From Atherix ibis (Eukaryota; Arthropoda; Insecta; Diptera; Athericidae), in assembly GCA_958298945.1 (NCBI GenBank), contig OY282605.1, positions 119,160,267-119,224,266 on the forward strand: a DNA stretch of 64,000 nucleotides. The letters run 5' to 3'. Numbering within the stretch: position 1 is the first letter of the stretch; each line of letters starts with the position of its first letter. The position numbers were made by a program, and so were the translations under genes. The notes below the pieces were generated by a model. It did no database searches. It was given only the letters and a program-made list of their open reading frames with translations, and had not been told where the DNA came from. Of the stretch, positions 46,431 through 58,729 are shown one piece after another.

Positions 46431-47999
46431 TTTTAAATATCTTCACTTAAAATTTTTTACTCTTATGAAATATTATGAGACCATTTGCTATTTTAATCGT
46501 TTATTTTTTTTAAATGAAAATTTAATAAAATTTTCTACAATAAAAAAAAACGTGAAAATATTCCAGCAAAAATACTTTCCATTTTCACTTATTCTACGTT
46601 AATACATAATAAAATTGAATAAAACATGAAAATTCAGTTACAAAATTATTTTTAATTTAAAGGAGAAATTGAATTTGATAGAAAGAAAATATTTATTTAG
46701 TAGCAGTTCAAGGAACGATACACTTGTATCCAAATTTATGCCGTAAGAAATTCTATTCACTTTATGGAAAGAATCCATAATCAAATGGAAATTCACTAAT
46801 ATTCATTTTTAGGATGCGCGAACATCTTAAGACTCACCTTGTTTTTGTTTTAATGAAATTTATATAATTGTTAATGTTTATGTCTGGTAAGTGTCATCGT
46901 ATTTACGTTTTGTAAATAAATAAAATTGAAGAACACCAACTTGCATAATAAATCCTAAACGTTGATGGAAACTGATGGTCAATGATTAATTATTTTTCCA
47001 AACGGAGAAGGAGATGCTCAAATGGAATCTCATTTTCAGGTGGACGATCGGAATCAAAAATAAAAAAAAATATCATCAATGCTATCGACACATTGCAGAC
47101 ATTATTCTGCGCCTTAATCCAAAGATTCTGGAAGATTTTTCACATTTCAAAATATTGTAAACATTTTATACTTTTGGTTTGTTTGCATTTTTCCGAGTCT
47201 CCTTTCGGAAAGTCTGCGAAGGAAACTCATCATATCAAAATTTCCAGTAAATTTTTATTAAAAATATCGAAAACCAATTATCTGATAAGAATTTTCATTC
47301 ATCCGCAATTTGTTTACATTTCAATATGAATACTTTTAAAGCAACAAGAAAAATGTCCTTTTTAGGAGAACTTTCTTATAAAATTTATAATTAAAGTCAA
47401 CACTGGGAATGTAAAATTGTCAAGACTAAAAATTGGAAAAATCGATTTTTCTTAAAAATAAGTTAATTTATCCAAATACAATTTTCTTTGTTATTTAAAT
47501 TTATCTCAAAATAATTTACATAAATTCAATTAAAAATAGTTAACATTTTTATTATTTTAAAAGATATTTTTTTTAAATATTTGGCACTATAATTTTCTTA
47601 AATATTTTGCTATAATATAGAAAGTACTAAAAAACAACTGTGGTTTTATAATGAAATATTTTAAAATAATACACATTCAGTAAAAATCGTATTTATCTAA
47701 GAGCAGAAAATACTGAACACCCTTTAATCTACAATGAAAGCTGGCATTCCATAAGGTAGTAGACTTGGGCCTATTTTATACACATTGAAAACGATAGATT
47801 ACTTAACAGAAAAAAGGTAATATTAACCACAGTCTTTCCCAAAAGTGTTTACACAATAAAACACAATTTCGAGCTCTTCTGGACCTTAAAAAAAATGAAG
47901 TCTTTAAGTAGATTAAACTATGAATTCCAATTTTTATTGCATTCAATCCCTACAATCCAAAATTATCCTAAAAATTCTAAATTAACATTTTTTTGAACG
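46431..47999. other. AT-rich region, no supported gene
   Basis: A 115-codon open frame at 46982-47329 has no recognised domain. The rest is A/T-rich without similarity. Confidence 0.45.
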
Positions 48000-48200
48000 T
48001 GGAAATCTTTAAAAGACGCTATAGAAAGACTCTCTGGACCCTGCAATGTAAGGTAGGATCCTTGTACAAGCATTCACAACCCAACTTATATTTTCGGCAG
48101 CTATTTTCAGATGTTCACCAAAGTTCAGTCTGACGTCTTTCAAAGGTTCTCTGTTAGCCTACCGAAGACCATTCGTCAGTATCTGAAAAGACTTTTTACA
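48000..48200 (-). pseudogene. LINE post-RT fragment (R1/LOA-like)
   Basis: A single minus-strand frame near 48150-48020 reads NFGEHLKIAAENISWVVNA and then CTRILPYIAGSRES. This matches the thumb region after the reverse transcriptase of R1-type elements, where NFGEHI...A-KA---V-AL-RI-PNIGG-R is typical. Only about 60 residues are recognisable. Confidence 0.5.
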
Positions 48201-48339
48201 TGAGATCTCATACAATCTTCCCTCCTGTTGGATAGAGAAGCGCTAATTAGCGTCCACTCCAAGTCCTTATGTATTTAATAAATTATTTTGAATAAAATAA
48301 AGACGCATAAATCAGGCTGTTAAAATCAATTTACTCAAA

Positions 48340-48800
48340 CAAATTATTCTCTACTATTATCAACAATGTTTCGCCATTTTTCTAACTGAGCCAGTAAAGA
48401 ACTTCTGTAATTTCTGCAGAGATCAAAACAAGTAATAATCTGGGCTATACGGTGAATGCCTCCAAGTTTCTCAGGTAAGCTGTGCTTAATTTTTGGCAAG
48501 TCCTCAAAAATATGTGTATAGTTAAACGTTGTCGTGGTGGGAGACGACACCCTTCCTACTGATCAATCTGGCAATTTTCTCTTAACCGTTTCGCGCAATA
48601 ACTTCCTTTCTAGAACTATTCACTGCCAGTCCCACCAAACACACAGCAAAATCTTATTAGTTTCGAACGATATTCTCGTATTTTACCCATTTCGACTGCA
48701 TAAATGGCTCGATTTCATTGCGCTTTTGCAGCGTATCGCAGATTTTAAATCGATTCATTTTGTTTTTCACACTAAATTTATAAAGAAATCGAAAAAACGA
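48340..48800 (-). pseudogene. Irritans-like mariner transposase fragment
   Basis: On the minus strand, RFKICDTLQKRNEIEPF matches the RISICESLLNRNNIDPF block of family F. The nucleotide stretch CTGCCAGTCCCACCAAACAC, coding VWWDWQ, is shared with F. RKGVVSHHDNV carries the second aspartate, and HSPYSPDYYLF the remains of the third block. The first-aspartate motif is deleted apart from WVKYENI. No ends are found. Confidence 0.7.
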
Positions 48801-50149
48801 GTTTCTTTTGCACTCAATAAAATAAACAAAAAGAAATTATTCAAAATTTGAAATCATCTAAAAATTTAATAAAATTACTTAATTTAAACAGCAAAAAGCA
48901 AACATGTTCATTTGCATATTCTACTCAGCTTTAATGAGTTCTACATTTTTTTTCTTACAGATTTTTCGAATACTAAAAAATCATAAGCCAAGCTAAGTAC
49001 TCGTGATCTTTTGACATTGATAGTGTTTCCATTCATCCAAAGCGAAAAGCAATTCATCTGGTGGTGTTCGCGGTTGAATTTTAATTAAATCTCGTTCAGT
49101 TTCCATTAGTATTCCTATCACAAAAGGAATAAGGCCAACATAACCTCATTCAATTATTCCACTTCTATGCAAAAATACAATACAAAAAAAAATGATAAGT
49201 GGCACTTGGCACTATTAGTAGCGCTTAGAGTACGAGTACATCGTATGACCTGAACAGCATCAATAAATTAAGGATGCATGCAACGTGATGAGAGTGTATT
49301 CTTCTGAATAATATACTCGAATGCGAGTTCGTTATTCCTTTTTATGTCAACACATAATGCTTCATTAAGTGTCGATATTTTGATGAAAATGACAATAACA
49401 CCGACAACAGGGTTAGTGAGTCTGAAAAAGGAAAGGTAACTTGACTGCTGCTCGTACATTTTACAAGGGAATTCAATAAGACTAAAATGACAAATCGAGG
49501 ATTCTTGCTTGTTTGAGAATTTCTTTTAAGTATTTTGTAGTTTTTTTGTGCAGTAAATTAGAAATTAAATTAAATAGTTTCTAATTTTGAGAAAGAAATT
49601 TATTTACTTATGTTTGGATCAATCCAAATTTTTTTTTTCAATGATTCACCTTTACTTTTCTCAACAGATGCTGTCACCAATGATCCTATGTATCTTTGTG
49701 GCCTGTTAACTATTTTATTTAAACTCAAAAAAAATGTCTGGTCACCAATTCATGTGACGGTATTTTAACTTCGAAAAGTATCTATTGGCACTAGTCTGAC
49801 CTTAAAAAAAAAATGCATATCGTCCACAAATAGATGCAGTTACTTTTGCATCGCTTAACTACCCCTTTTTTAATTAGATGAGTGACCCAGTAACCAAAAT
49901 AAAAGATCGCGTCTCACCAGTCTGACCTAGTTTCAAATGAAAGGCGAAGACTCATGCAGAGCCTCTTTTATATTAAAAAAACATGTTCGTGTGTCATCAA
50001 GTGAGTTTGTGGAATTTTGAATTTTTCTAATTGGATGAGTTTACCAGTGGCTGAAGAAAATGACTGCAGTTTACTGTAAGTATGTCATGTTTTTTATTTA
50101 CAGTAAAACTCAATAAAATCCAACAATTGTCAAAAAATTGGCTGAGTAA
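48801..50149. other. Region without recognised gene
   Basis: No domain is recognised. Short open frames only. Confidence 0.45.
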
Positions 50150-50388
50150 CTATAGTGAAAGTACCTCCGTACTTCATTCTCTGCAAAGATCCTCCCATCC
50201 CAATATACCTTAACGGTAATATCATTCTACCAAAACGCAATTTAGACGCTACCTATGTGTAGGAATAAGCCTATACACAAACGAGTTACTTGTTCAGATT
50301 AAAAAGACTTGAACTTAACAAACACTATCGACTATTACTTAGACTACTGAACAACCGATCAAAACTGATTTTAATTTACAATTACAAA
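50150..50388 (+). pseudogene. Jockey LINE post-RT fragment
   Basis: PPIPIYLNGNI near 50192, then FRLKRLELNKHYRLLLRLL and NNRSKLILIYN (50293-50385), match PPIYLNGSAI, TRLKRQEVKRRYLKLRRLL and DKRSKLTIES in the adjacent Jockey copy at 51.1-51.3 kb. This C-terminal piece therefore precedes, and is fused in frame to, the start of the next copy's reverse transcriptase. Confidence 0.75.
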
Positions 50389-51655
50389 AACAAAGCTCCT
50401 GGCTATGATCTGATTACCTCCAATATACGTATACTCCAACAACTCTCTAAAAGAGCAATAGTTTTCCTTGCCACAATATATAACTCCATCCTTACAACAA
50501 CACACTTCCCAATCCTCTGGAAATTTGCCATCATTAAAATGATCCCGAAGCCCAATAAACCAATAAACCGCCACACTTCCTACAGGCCAATAAGTCTCTT
50601 TCCAGTACTCTCAAAAATCTTTGAAAAAATCCTCCTTCGCCGCTTACATCCTGTACTCGAATCTTCAAATTTAATTCCTAATCACCAATTTGTTTTCCGG
50701 GCCGAACACTCCACTACCCAGCAGTGTCATCGAGTTGTCGATTTCATTGCATCCTCTTTAGAAAGAAAAGAGTACTATCCCGGTGTGTTTCTTGATATAA
50801 GTCAAGCTTTTGATAGAGTTTGGCACCCGGGTCTACTCTGGAAACTTAAGAGGTTCCTTCCTTCCACCTATTTCCTAATCCTAAGATCATTTCTTTCCAA
50901 ACGACACTTCCAAATAAATGAATCCAACGAACTCTCCAATATCTCTCCGACACTGGCTGGGGTTCCTCAGGGTATCATACTTGGACCCATCCTCTACAAT
51001 ATTTACACATCCGATATCCCAATCTGCCCTAATACCTTCTTTGCTACATACGCCGATGATACGGCCTGCCTTGCATCTATTCTATCCAGGTAACTTTCAC
51101 TCTCCGTCGTGAGCCATGCCCTCCCATATACCTTAATGGCAGTGCCATACCACAACACACCGAAGCTCGGTACCTAGGACTGATCTTCGACAAACGCTTG
51201 ACATGGAACCCATATACAAGACTTAAAAGACAAGAAGTTAAAAGACGATACCTAAAACTACGTCGACTTCTAGACAAACGTTCCAAACTTACTATAGAAA
51301 GCAAAGTACTGTTATACAATACCTTACTGAAACCCATATGGACATACGGACTAGAACTCTGGGGATCTACTAAGCCTTTTAATTCCCGTCCAATCCAATC
51401 CCTTGAATCAAAAATACTCCGTACAATTGTCGATGCCCTATTTTATGTTCGCAATACTGTTATTCATTGTGATCTTAAAGTCCCTTTTGTTTTTGATGTG
51501 GCAGTATCTCGCTATAAAAAGTTCCGTGCCTGTGTCCTCAATCATAATAATACTAATTAATTAACTTGAAAAATCTCAAATTTGCTTATTACTATATTGT
51601 AGTTGTAAATACCTTAAAATAAAAAATAAAAAAATTAAAAAAAATAAAAAATTTA
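50389..51655 (+). mobile_element. 5'-truncated Jockey-type LINE with RT domain and A-rich tail
   Basis: It starts at KNKAPGYDLI, the first conserved block of a Jockey reverse transcriptase. It continues through MIPKPNKP, SYRPISLFPVLSKIFEKIL, GVFLDISQAFDRVW, AGVPQGIILGPILYNIYTSD and the catalytic YADDTACLA (about 51048-51074). A stop follows at 51093. Then an internal deletion joins to VTFTLRRE, RYLGLIFDKRLTW and a C-terminal open frame to 51560. An A-rich tail lies at about 51618-51655. ORF1 and the endonuclease are missing. The RT motifs are intact, but the frame is broken, so this copy is dead. Confidence 0.9.
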
Positions 51656-51879
51656 CAATTCAATTTTGAAACCAATCTGGACGCATGAAATTGAACTTTG
51701 GATTCCTCCGGAATCTAATTCCTTTAATCTGAAATTGTCCAAAAAATCATTAGTGCTTTAAAATTTCTTTTAAATGAACCGTGAAAATCTTCTGTCACTG
51801 CCAGTTGTGTTAAGTTAACTTTGCAATTTATTCATGGAAAGATATATTCTACAACAACGCTTGAAAATTATGCAATTTT

Positions 51880-52600
51880 CTTATCCAAATAAGAAATTTC
51901 TTTTATTGCAACTTATCGAGCACTTCTTTTAATTTATGGTCTTTTTTCATACAATGTTTGCGTATCAGTAATACAAAGATCCGGTGAAAGCGCCAAGAAT
52001 ATTACTGCCATTCATAGAAGTGTTGATTAAAACTCAAATTTATCGATTTCAGGAAGTTCTGTACATTTGGGATGTATTTTATGGTTCGATTTGAACTTAT
52101 ATCCTTACAAAATGCTTAAAACACAAAAGTTGAAGCCATTAGACTATTGCAAACTCCGTGAATTTTCTGAAAATAATAGGAATTTTTCCATGAAATTTTC
52201 ATCCATCTGCATCGTTACTGAACTGACTGTTTGGTACGGTGACATCATCGGTTCTTATTTTTTTTCTTCAAAACAAGGTAGGAGTTTCCGTTACTATCAA
52301 TGATGAGCAATATATATCGATGATAATAAACTTTTTGTGGCCACAATTGGAAGATATTGATTTAACTTATATGTGTTTTCAAGCAGACGGTACTACGTAC
52401 CACACAGCCCATGCCACAATCAAGCAGACGGTACTACGTGCCACACAGCCACGATTTATTGCGGAAAAAGTTTGGCGAGTCGATGTTATTTAACAAATTT
52501 GGACTTGTTATTGTGGGGCTATAATTGGACTCAATACGAATCATCGTATTCCGTAATAATATTTTCAGAACATAATTACAACAATTGTACTTCAAAATAA
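51880..52600 (+). pseudogene. D/E-type (DD41D-like) transposase relic
   Basis: Frames in order give SGESAKNITAIHRSVD, NLYPYKMLKTQKLKPLDY and CKLREFSEN (helix-turn-helix to linker), ELTVWYGDIIGSYFF, INDEQYISMIINFLWPQLE, FQADGTTYHT (second aspartate) and LTNLDLLLWGY (third aspartate, near 52495-52525). The first-aspartate segment is deleted. The order matches D1 and D2. No ends are recognised. Confidence 0.75.
52380..52450. repeat. 30-bp direct repeat, 41-bp offset, at the second-aspartate codons
   Basis: CAAGCAGACGGTACTACGT followed by CCACACAGCC occurs at 52380 and 52421 with one mismatch. It lies over the ADGTTYHT-coding stretch and shifts the frame. Confidence 0.9.
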
Positions 52601-52669
52601 AAAAAATAATTTTGCTCTGCCACATTTTTGTTGTTGATTTATTTGAAAAAATATTAATATGACTCTTAT

Positions 52670-52913
52670 TTGTTCGTAATAAAGTTATCCATCGTAACCT
52701 AAATGTTCCTTTTGTTCATAGCTTGTGTGCTTCTCGTTATAAAAAGTTTCGTTCTCGATTTTTTTGCCACTATAGTTCTCTTTTTAAATAATACCGCTAC
52801 GTAGATAAACGCCAATGTGTGTTAACTCTTACATTTTTCTCTCCTGTTATTATAGTGTCTTTGTAATGAAATCTGCTTGTTACAATATTTCAAATAAAAT
52901 TTAAAAAATAAAC
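52670..52913 (+). pseudogene. Second Jockey LINE 3' end
   Basis: VIHRNLNVPFVHSLCASRYKKFRSRFF (interrupted only by the stop after SLFK) matches the C-terminus VIHCDLKVPFVFDVAVSRYKKF of the Jockey copy at 51.5 kb. A 3' UTR and a short A-rich tail (AAATAAAATTTAAAAAATAA) end near 52913. Only the last roughly 240 bp of the element are present, a typical severe 5' truncation. Confidence 0.8.
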
Positions 52914-53348
52914 TGCACTAAATTTATCTTATTTTGGTCAATAAAATGATGTTTGGAGTTGAGATTTATCGAAAAAGTCTTATTCCCAAAAACCAAGTGG
53001 TTGCAGACTTTCGGTTTTTTTGTGTGGATAAAATATTTGGTTTTTTGGGATAAAATTGTTTTATCCCCAAAAACCAAGTGGTTGCTCAAACATAACTGCT
53101 TGTTTTATAACTATCGGCGGAGGAAGAGAGATTGGGCGTAACCCAAAGCAAGTCTTGAGAAGTAAATAATCCAGATGATGTTATCCCAAAAATTGTTAAA
53201 ACTTGAAAAATTCCTATTATCTTTATAGAATTAAAAATCCCCTAAAAAAATACTATTAAAATTCGACTATTATTACTTTTATAGCAGCGTGTGTAAATAT
53301 GACATTTACCCGCTCGATAGCTTTCCTATCCTGTTCTTCTGTGATATA
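52914..53348. other. Short region without recognised gene
   Basis: It contains an approximately 19-bp direct repeat CCCAAAAACCAAGTGGTTGC at about 52985 and 53067. Nothing else is recognised. Confidence 0.5.
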
Positions 53349-54249
53349 CGAGGTCTGTTCAATAAAGTATCGCAAATTTTGTGTTTTTTTTCGAAAATTA
53401 ATTGTTTATTCATGAATATCTATTTTGTCCCCTTCAAAATAATCCCCACCAGATATTATACACTTGTACCAAAGTTTTTTCCAATCCTCGAAGCACTTTC
53501 ATTTTTTGTGATCTTGTTCAGCTCCTCCTTCAATGCCGTCTTTATGTCCTCAATCGTAGCGTAGCGTCGTCCTTTCATGGGGCTCTTCAGTTTCGGCAAC
53601 AAGGAAAAGGAGAATACGGTAGCTGCGGTATTATTAGTGTGTTGTTTTTAGGCAAAAATTCGCTCACAAGCAACGATGCGTGAGCAGGGGCGTTATCATG
53701 GTTCAAAAGCCAATTTTTGTTCTTCGACAAATACGGGCGTTTCTGGAGGATTGCTTCGCGTATAACTTGCAGGTAATATTGCTTATTGACCGTTCTATCC
53801 TGTGGTGAGAACTCATGATGCACCACGCCCCTGCAATCGAAGAAAACTGTAAGCAAAACCTTCACATTCGACCGAACTTGGCGCTTTTTTCGGTCTTGGC
53901 TCGTACGGCAGTTTCCATTGGGATGGTTGAGCTTTGATTCCTTTCCATAACCATAAACCCATGATTTGTCACCAGTTATGACCCTCTGGAACAAATTTGG
54001 GTTGCGGATAGCCCCTTAGCAATGTTAATGCGATGCTGTTTTTGGTCGAAATTGAGCAAACTCGAAGACGAGCCAAAACACGTGCAAGCAAAGCAGCTGT
54101 CAAAAATTAACTAAACATTCAAAATGGCCGAGCTTATCCGGCATAAGTGAGAGACATGAGTACCAACATAACGCCACAAAAAAATCGAAAATCGAATATA
54201 CGTAACCCACATAAATTCAAAATTCGCGATACTTTTTGAACAGACCTCG
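53349..54249 (-). mobile_element. Family A mariner, copy A6
   Basis: Both ends are present beside TA. The minus-strand frame 53994-53587 keeps the first aspartate (RVITGDKSWVYGY). Alone among the family A copies here, it also keeps the second-aspartate block (NHDNAPAHASLL). The third block PDLAPCDFF is deleted after PQLPYS. As in A3-A5, the DNA-binding domain is missing: the leader joins directly to the region before the first aspartate. This copy therefore stems from a lineage before, or separate from, the one that lost the second aspartate. Confidence 0.92.
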
Positions 54250-54340
54250 TATTCGGTTGAAAATAGTTTTTCGATTGGCAACTCTGTCTGAAACACGTTT
54301 TACCAAAAAAAAATTGGTTTTTTTGTTTCTAAAAAAATAT

Positions 54341-55405
54341 AGGGTTTTAGAATAAGAGTGATATGATTTCTTTTTAAAAAAAACACACTAATTGTTAATG
54401 AAGTACAATCGATACAATTAAGGTCTGAATAAAACGTCATTCAAATGGCCTCCACCACTTCTTTTGCAGGTACGAAATCGATGAACCCTATTTTCGAGCA
54501 CTTTTTCCACTAAATCAAGTCGTATGTCATGAATAGCACGTTCAATATTGACTTCTAAAGCTTGAAGAGAGCCTGGTTTATTGCTAAAGACCAATGACTT
54601 CAAATAACTCCACAAGAAATAGTCTAATGGTGTTTATTCTTAGAGGCCATTCAATGTCACAATTTCTTGAAATAATCGAATCTCCAAACTTTTCTCGCAA
54701 TAATTCGGTTGGTGCACGTGCTGTGTGGCATATAGCCCCGTCTTGTTGGAATCAGATGTTGTCAATATCAACTCCTTCCAATTTCGGCCATAAAAAGTTG
54801 GTTATCATCTATCTATACCGCTCTCCATTGACAGTATCGGTGTTACCAGCTTCATTTCGAAAGAAGTACGGACCGATGATTCCACCAGACCAAAAACCAC
54901 ACCAAACTGTCAATTTAGGTGAATGTAATGGGTGTTTTGTTTATTTACCGCACCACTAAGATGAAAGTGAGCCTCATCGGAGATGTTTTTTTAAAAAAAA
55001 TCGTTATCGTTTTCAAGTTGTTCCAAGACAAAATCAGCAAATTCACGACGTTTACGGAGGTCCAATGGCTTCAGTTCTTGAGTGACAACAACCCAAATCC
55101 TTTCTCAAAATCCGCCAGGTTGTGGTTTGAGACAGTCCCAATTCTTGAGAACATCTTGGAATCGACAAATTGCGGTCTTCACAAACACTTGCCTGAACAA
55201 CAGCAATAATTTCATTACTTCGAGCGGTTCTTTGTCTTATTTGCACTTGAACATTATGTAAAGAAAATGTACGCTCGAAATTTTTAACAATTCGACGAAT
55301 AACGAGCACAGTTGGACGATTATGAAAAAAAAATGACAGATCATCACATATTACAAATGGCCGAAACGTCACTTAGAAATCATATCACTCTTATTGGAAA
55401 ACACT
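54341..55405 (-). mobile_element. Family D (DD41D, rosa-like) element, copy D1
   Basis: Inverted ends share AATAAGAGTGATATGATTTC. It is the most complete family D copy. On the minus strand it has an N-terminal helix-turn-helix (RPTVLVIRRIVKNFE and RNLSIPRCSQELGLSQTTTW, 55372-55052), a decayed first-aspartate region near 54960, GGIIGPYFF near 54880, WPKLEGVDIDNI, the QDGA-type second block (GAICHTARAP), and the C-terminus LKSLVFSNKPGSLQALEVNI to 54418. The third-aspartate block SCHLTPLDY is mostly deleted near 54640. Several frameshifts are present. It is inactive, with both ends retained. Confidence 0.92.
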
Positions 55406-57261
55406 ATATTAACAAAAACCCCTTTAATAAATTTGGTTAATATTCTTTTCCTTTTTAATAATAATGGCCAAATGGAAATAAAAAAAAATAAAAAAAAATT
55501 ATAATTAACCTAAACTTATAATTATTTTTGCGAAAAAATTCCGTTGCGTGCATAAATAATAATCAAATTATGGTCAACAATGAATAATTATTATTTTATT
55601 CCAATTTCCTAATTCTCAATAATTATTAGGCATTAAGTAATATATAATAAGAATAAGAATAACTTAATATATAGCAAATAAGATGTTTAAATATTAATGA
55701 AATATCAAAAATAAGTGAAAGTTGCCGAAAAAAAAAACTGGGAAAAATTGCCCATTCAATATTCTTAAAGTTCATCCACTTTTGTCGTAAATCAACAAAA
55801 TATAAACACAATACAAATGCAAGCAATAAAAATAGTAATAATTTTTGTGTAAGCTTTTATTTTAGGCTGCGTGCTAACGTTTAATGATAATTAAACGTAG
55901 AATAATAAACACTGAAACCATATTTAAGTGCAGTCCGGCGAGAGCTAATCGTATGCAAATCACACCGTTTAACGGTTTGATGGTGACAGAGGTGCGTGCT
56001 GACGGCGTTGGTGACGGCGCTGGCGTTTATGATGATGGCGTTTACTTAACGTTGACTTATATACGAGCACTAATCGTAAAAGTGGTGGAGATCGTTGAAC
56101 TTGAATTACGACCGCAGAATTTTAAACGCATTCGTACAGCACACTCGCAGCTGTCCGAGCGCACATAGAAAATGATTGTTTATAAACTTGAAAGCTAATG
56201 GAAAGAGGTGGTAATTAGGTCAGAAATTATAATTACAAATGTTGACGATTTTAGCAATTTGAAGATAATATTCAAGGCAAACGCCAGGGGCCTTATTATA
56301 TGCCCACCACCATCAGTCAATCGGAAATGCGTATTAGTGTACGAGTATGTGCTTGGTCGTTAGATGGCATTAGTATCGATATACAAACACGTACACGCCG
56401 TCACTCATCACTCGTCGTTGGTTGGCACATCCAATCATAAGTGCTCTTTAGCAGAGGGGTGAAAGAGGGATTGTGTATACTCTAAACCAAGGTTGAAAAG
56501 TAAATAATCGAATCCATTAGGTTTTTTGTTCTTCTCCCCTTCAAGTTAATAGCAATAATATTTCCAAATGAATAACAAATAATCAACGATTAGAGGAATC
56601 TAAGAACATTCCAACAAAAAAATGAATAAGGAATTTTTCATGTTTCCTAATAAAATTTATTCGATTCTCTTTATTGCACAATTATTGTTAGTTTATGTGT
56701 TGATCGGGGAATTTCGTCGTCACATTCTCAAATGCCCTCTTATCAATTTAATAGAAGAAATTTTTATGAATTTCTTTCTTTCTTATTGATTTACACAAAA
56801 AAAAAAAAAAAAAAAAAAAAAACACAAAATAAATACGAAAAGATTTGGATTTGGAGTGAAAAATGGAACGATGTCCAATAAAATTCGAAATTAGCTAATA
56901 AATCGCACTAAATTGCATCGATTTCGCCGTAATTAATAATCAACGATTATTGCCGCACCAAAAGATTTACGGCGGTAAATTTGAATTTAAAAAAAAAGAA
57001 AAAGTTTTTCCATTTATTTCTTTGGTTTTTTAAATGTAATTTTGTTTTTTTTTTTTTTTTAATTTATTATTATAAACATTAAAAATTGTTTAATTATTTT
57101 TTTAAATTGATTTTTTTAAGTGCATTTTATTTTTAATCGCTTAATATGGAAACCCTTTTAACGAGGTTGAAATTTTATTTAAATAGTTTTTTTTTAAATA
57201 ACTTTTTAATTAAATACAATTTTATAATTTATATTTTATTCATTGTTTATATGGTTTTTAA
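55406..57261. other. Region without recognised gene
   Basis: 55410-55870 and 56550-57260 are A/T-rich; a pure A run lies near 56797-56822. The block 55870-56480 has higher G+C, CG dinucleotides and a 94-codon open frame (55884-56168) without a recognised domain. It may be host unique or regulatory DNA, but nothing specific is supported. Confidence 0.45.
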
Positions 57262-58065
57262 CATTATGTATGGAATATGATGTTGGTCAAATGCCCGTCA
57301 CTGGCTGCGTCATAAAGGCGAGCTCTTTTAAGTACATTTTTCACAACATTTTCGCAGAGTTCTGGTGTTATTTCAGTAATTTTGTTTCGAATGTTGTCTT
57401 TAAGCATCGGGGTTGTGATTGGTTAGTTACTATACACCTTTTCCTTCAAGTACCTCGATACGAAGAAATTGGGAGGATTCAAATCAGGGGATCGTGGGAG
57501 CCTGTCGATATCACCACTTTTTGACATTATTCGGTAGGGAAAAATTTCTCTCAAAATTTGCATCGTACCAAGAGCTGTGTGTCCCGATTGTGGTCACCAG
57601 TAACTGTTACAGCATTGCCTCCAGCATTCTCAATACAGCCCAATGATGCTGCCGTACCCAATGCCACACCATACAGTTACTATATGAGGATGAAGTGGTG
57701 CATGGCGTCGATGAGAGGTATCCGGACATTCAGCAACACCCTGCCTCACTGCATCAATCTTTTCAGGTGTACGTTGGCTTAACTGTGGCCCAGTTTATCT
57801 TCCAGTGTATGAATATTTTCAAAATTATTCATTACACGCTGAATGGTTGACTTGCTCAGCATATTATTAACACCAAAAAACTCACATAATTTTCTCCGCA
57901 TATTCACAATTAAACAATTATTTAAATAAAATGTTTTAATAATTTCATTACATTGTTGCTGTGTTCGATTCTCCATAATAAATTGGTATCGACCACTCTC
58001 TACGACTGTCAAATGCCAACAGACAAATGTCATCCAAACTAAAATGGCGGCCAAACATATTCAAT
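57262..58065 (-). pseudogene. Family H mariner-like transposase relic
   Basis: On the minus strand it begins near MENRTQQQCNEIIKTFYLNN (57975) with a helix-turn-helix continuation (LSKSTIQRVMNNFENIHTLE). A decayed second block follows, then DIDRLPRSPDLNPPNFF (near 57485-57440), the third-aspartate block with asparagine in the catalytic position. Next come YLKEKVYSN and MLKDNIRNKITEITPELCEN, ending GHLTNIIFHT at about 57268. The first-aspartate region is deleted, so only about 800 bp remain. Terminal repeats were not identified with confidence. Confidence 0.75.
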
Positions 58066-58085
58066 GTGGAACATAAAATGAACCC

Positions 58086-58729
58086 TGCTTTATTGACAGA
58101 ATTCATATAGGAGTGATTTTTTTTTAAAAATGGCGACTTTAATCAAAAAAAATTTTTTCTATTACAAATTAATGGTTTTTAAATATTTATAGTAAAAAAT
58201 GTGTTTCATATTTTTTTCTTTTTTTACATTAACAAGATAATTTTAAAGATTACTTTTAAGTTGTATTTGTTTAGTGTAGAACTTGAGCTGCTTTTTAATA
58301 AAATCTGAAATTCTTGTAAAAATACTCAGAAATCGGATTGATCACATCTCATTCATAAATGATCTCCTGCTCAGGATTCAACTTCATCTTTTATATTATT
58401 CCTATACCATTCAACTAACGATTCGCTCAACTTTAAACGAATATTGTTTAGTCGCTGGAAGGATTTTACTTTGAATAGGAGGTATTCTTCGAATATGGGT
58501 ACTCCCAGACCGATCCATTTCTTCTCCAAGTCTACTTTTTAAGCTTCTATAACATTTAAATTGTAATTGAACAATTTTCAGCTGTTCTCTTTTGTAATTA
58601 CTATTTACCTATTTTTTAAGGACCTTTGTCTCAGTTACCTGACATAGCTTCTTGCGTCACTTGCTACTCTAGACGTGCACTACAAGTTTTAAATCTTGAT
58701 GAACAGTGCTTGTCCAGTAACTCTATAGA
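58086..58729. other. Region without recognised gene
   Basis: No similarity is recognised; short open frames only. Confidence 0.45.

Noticed and set aside
46982..47329. 115-codon frame as a gene
   Set aside because: No domain, A/T-driven composition in the second half, and no supporting context.
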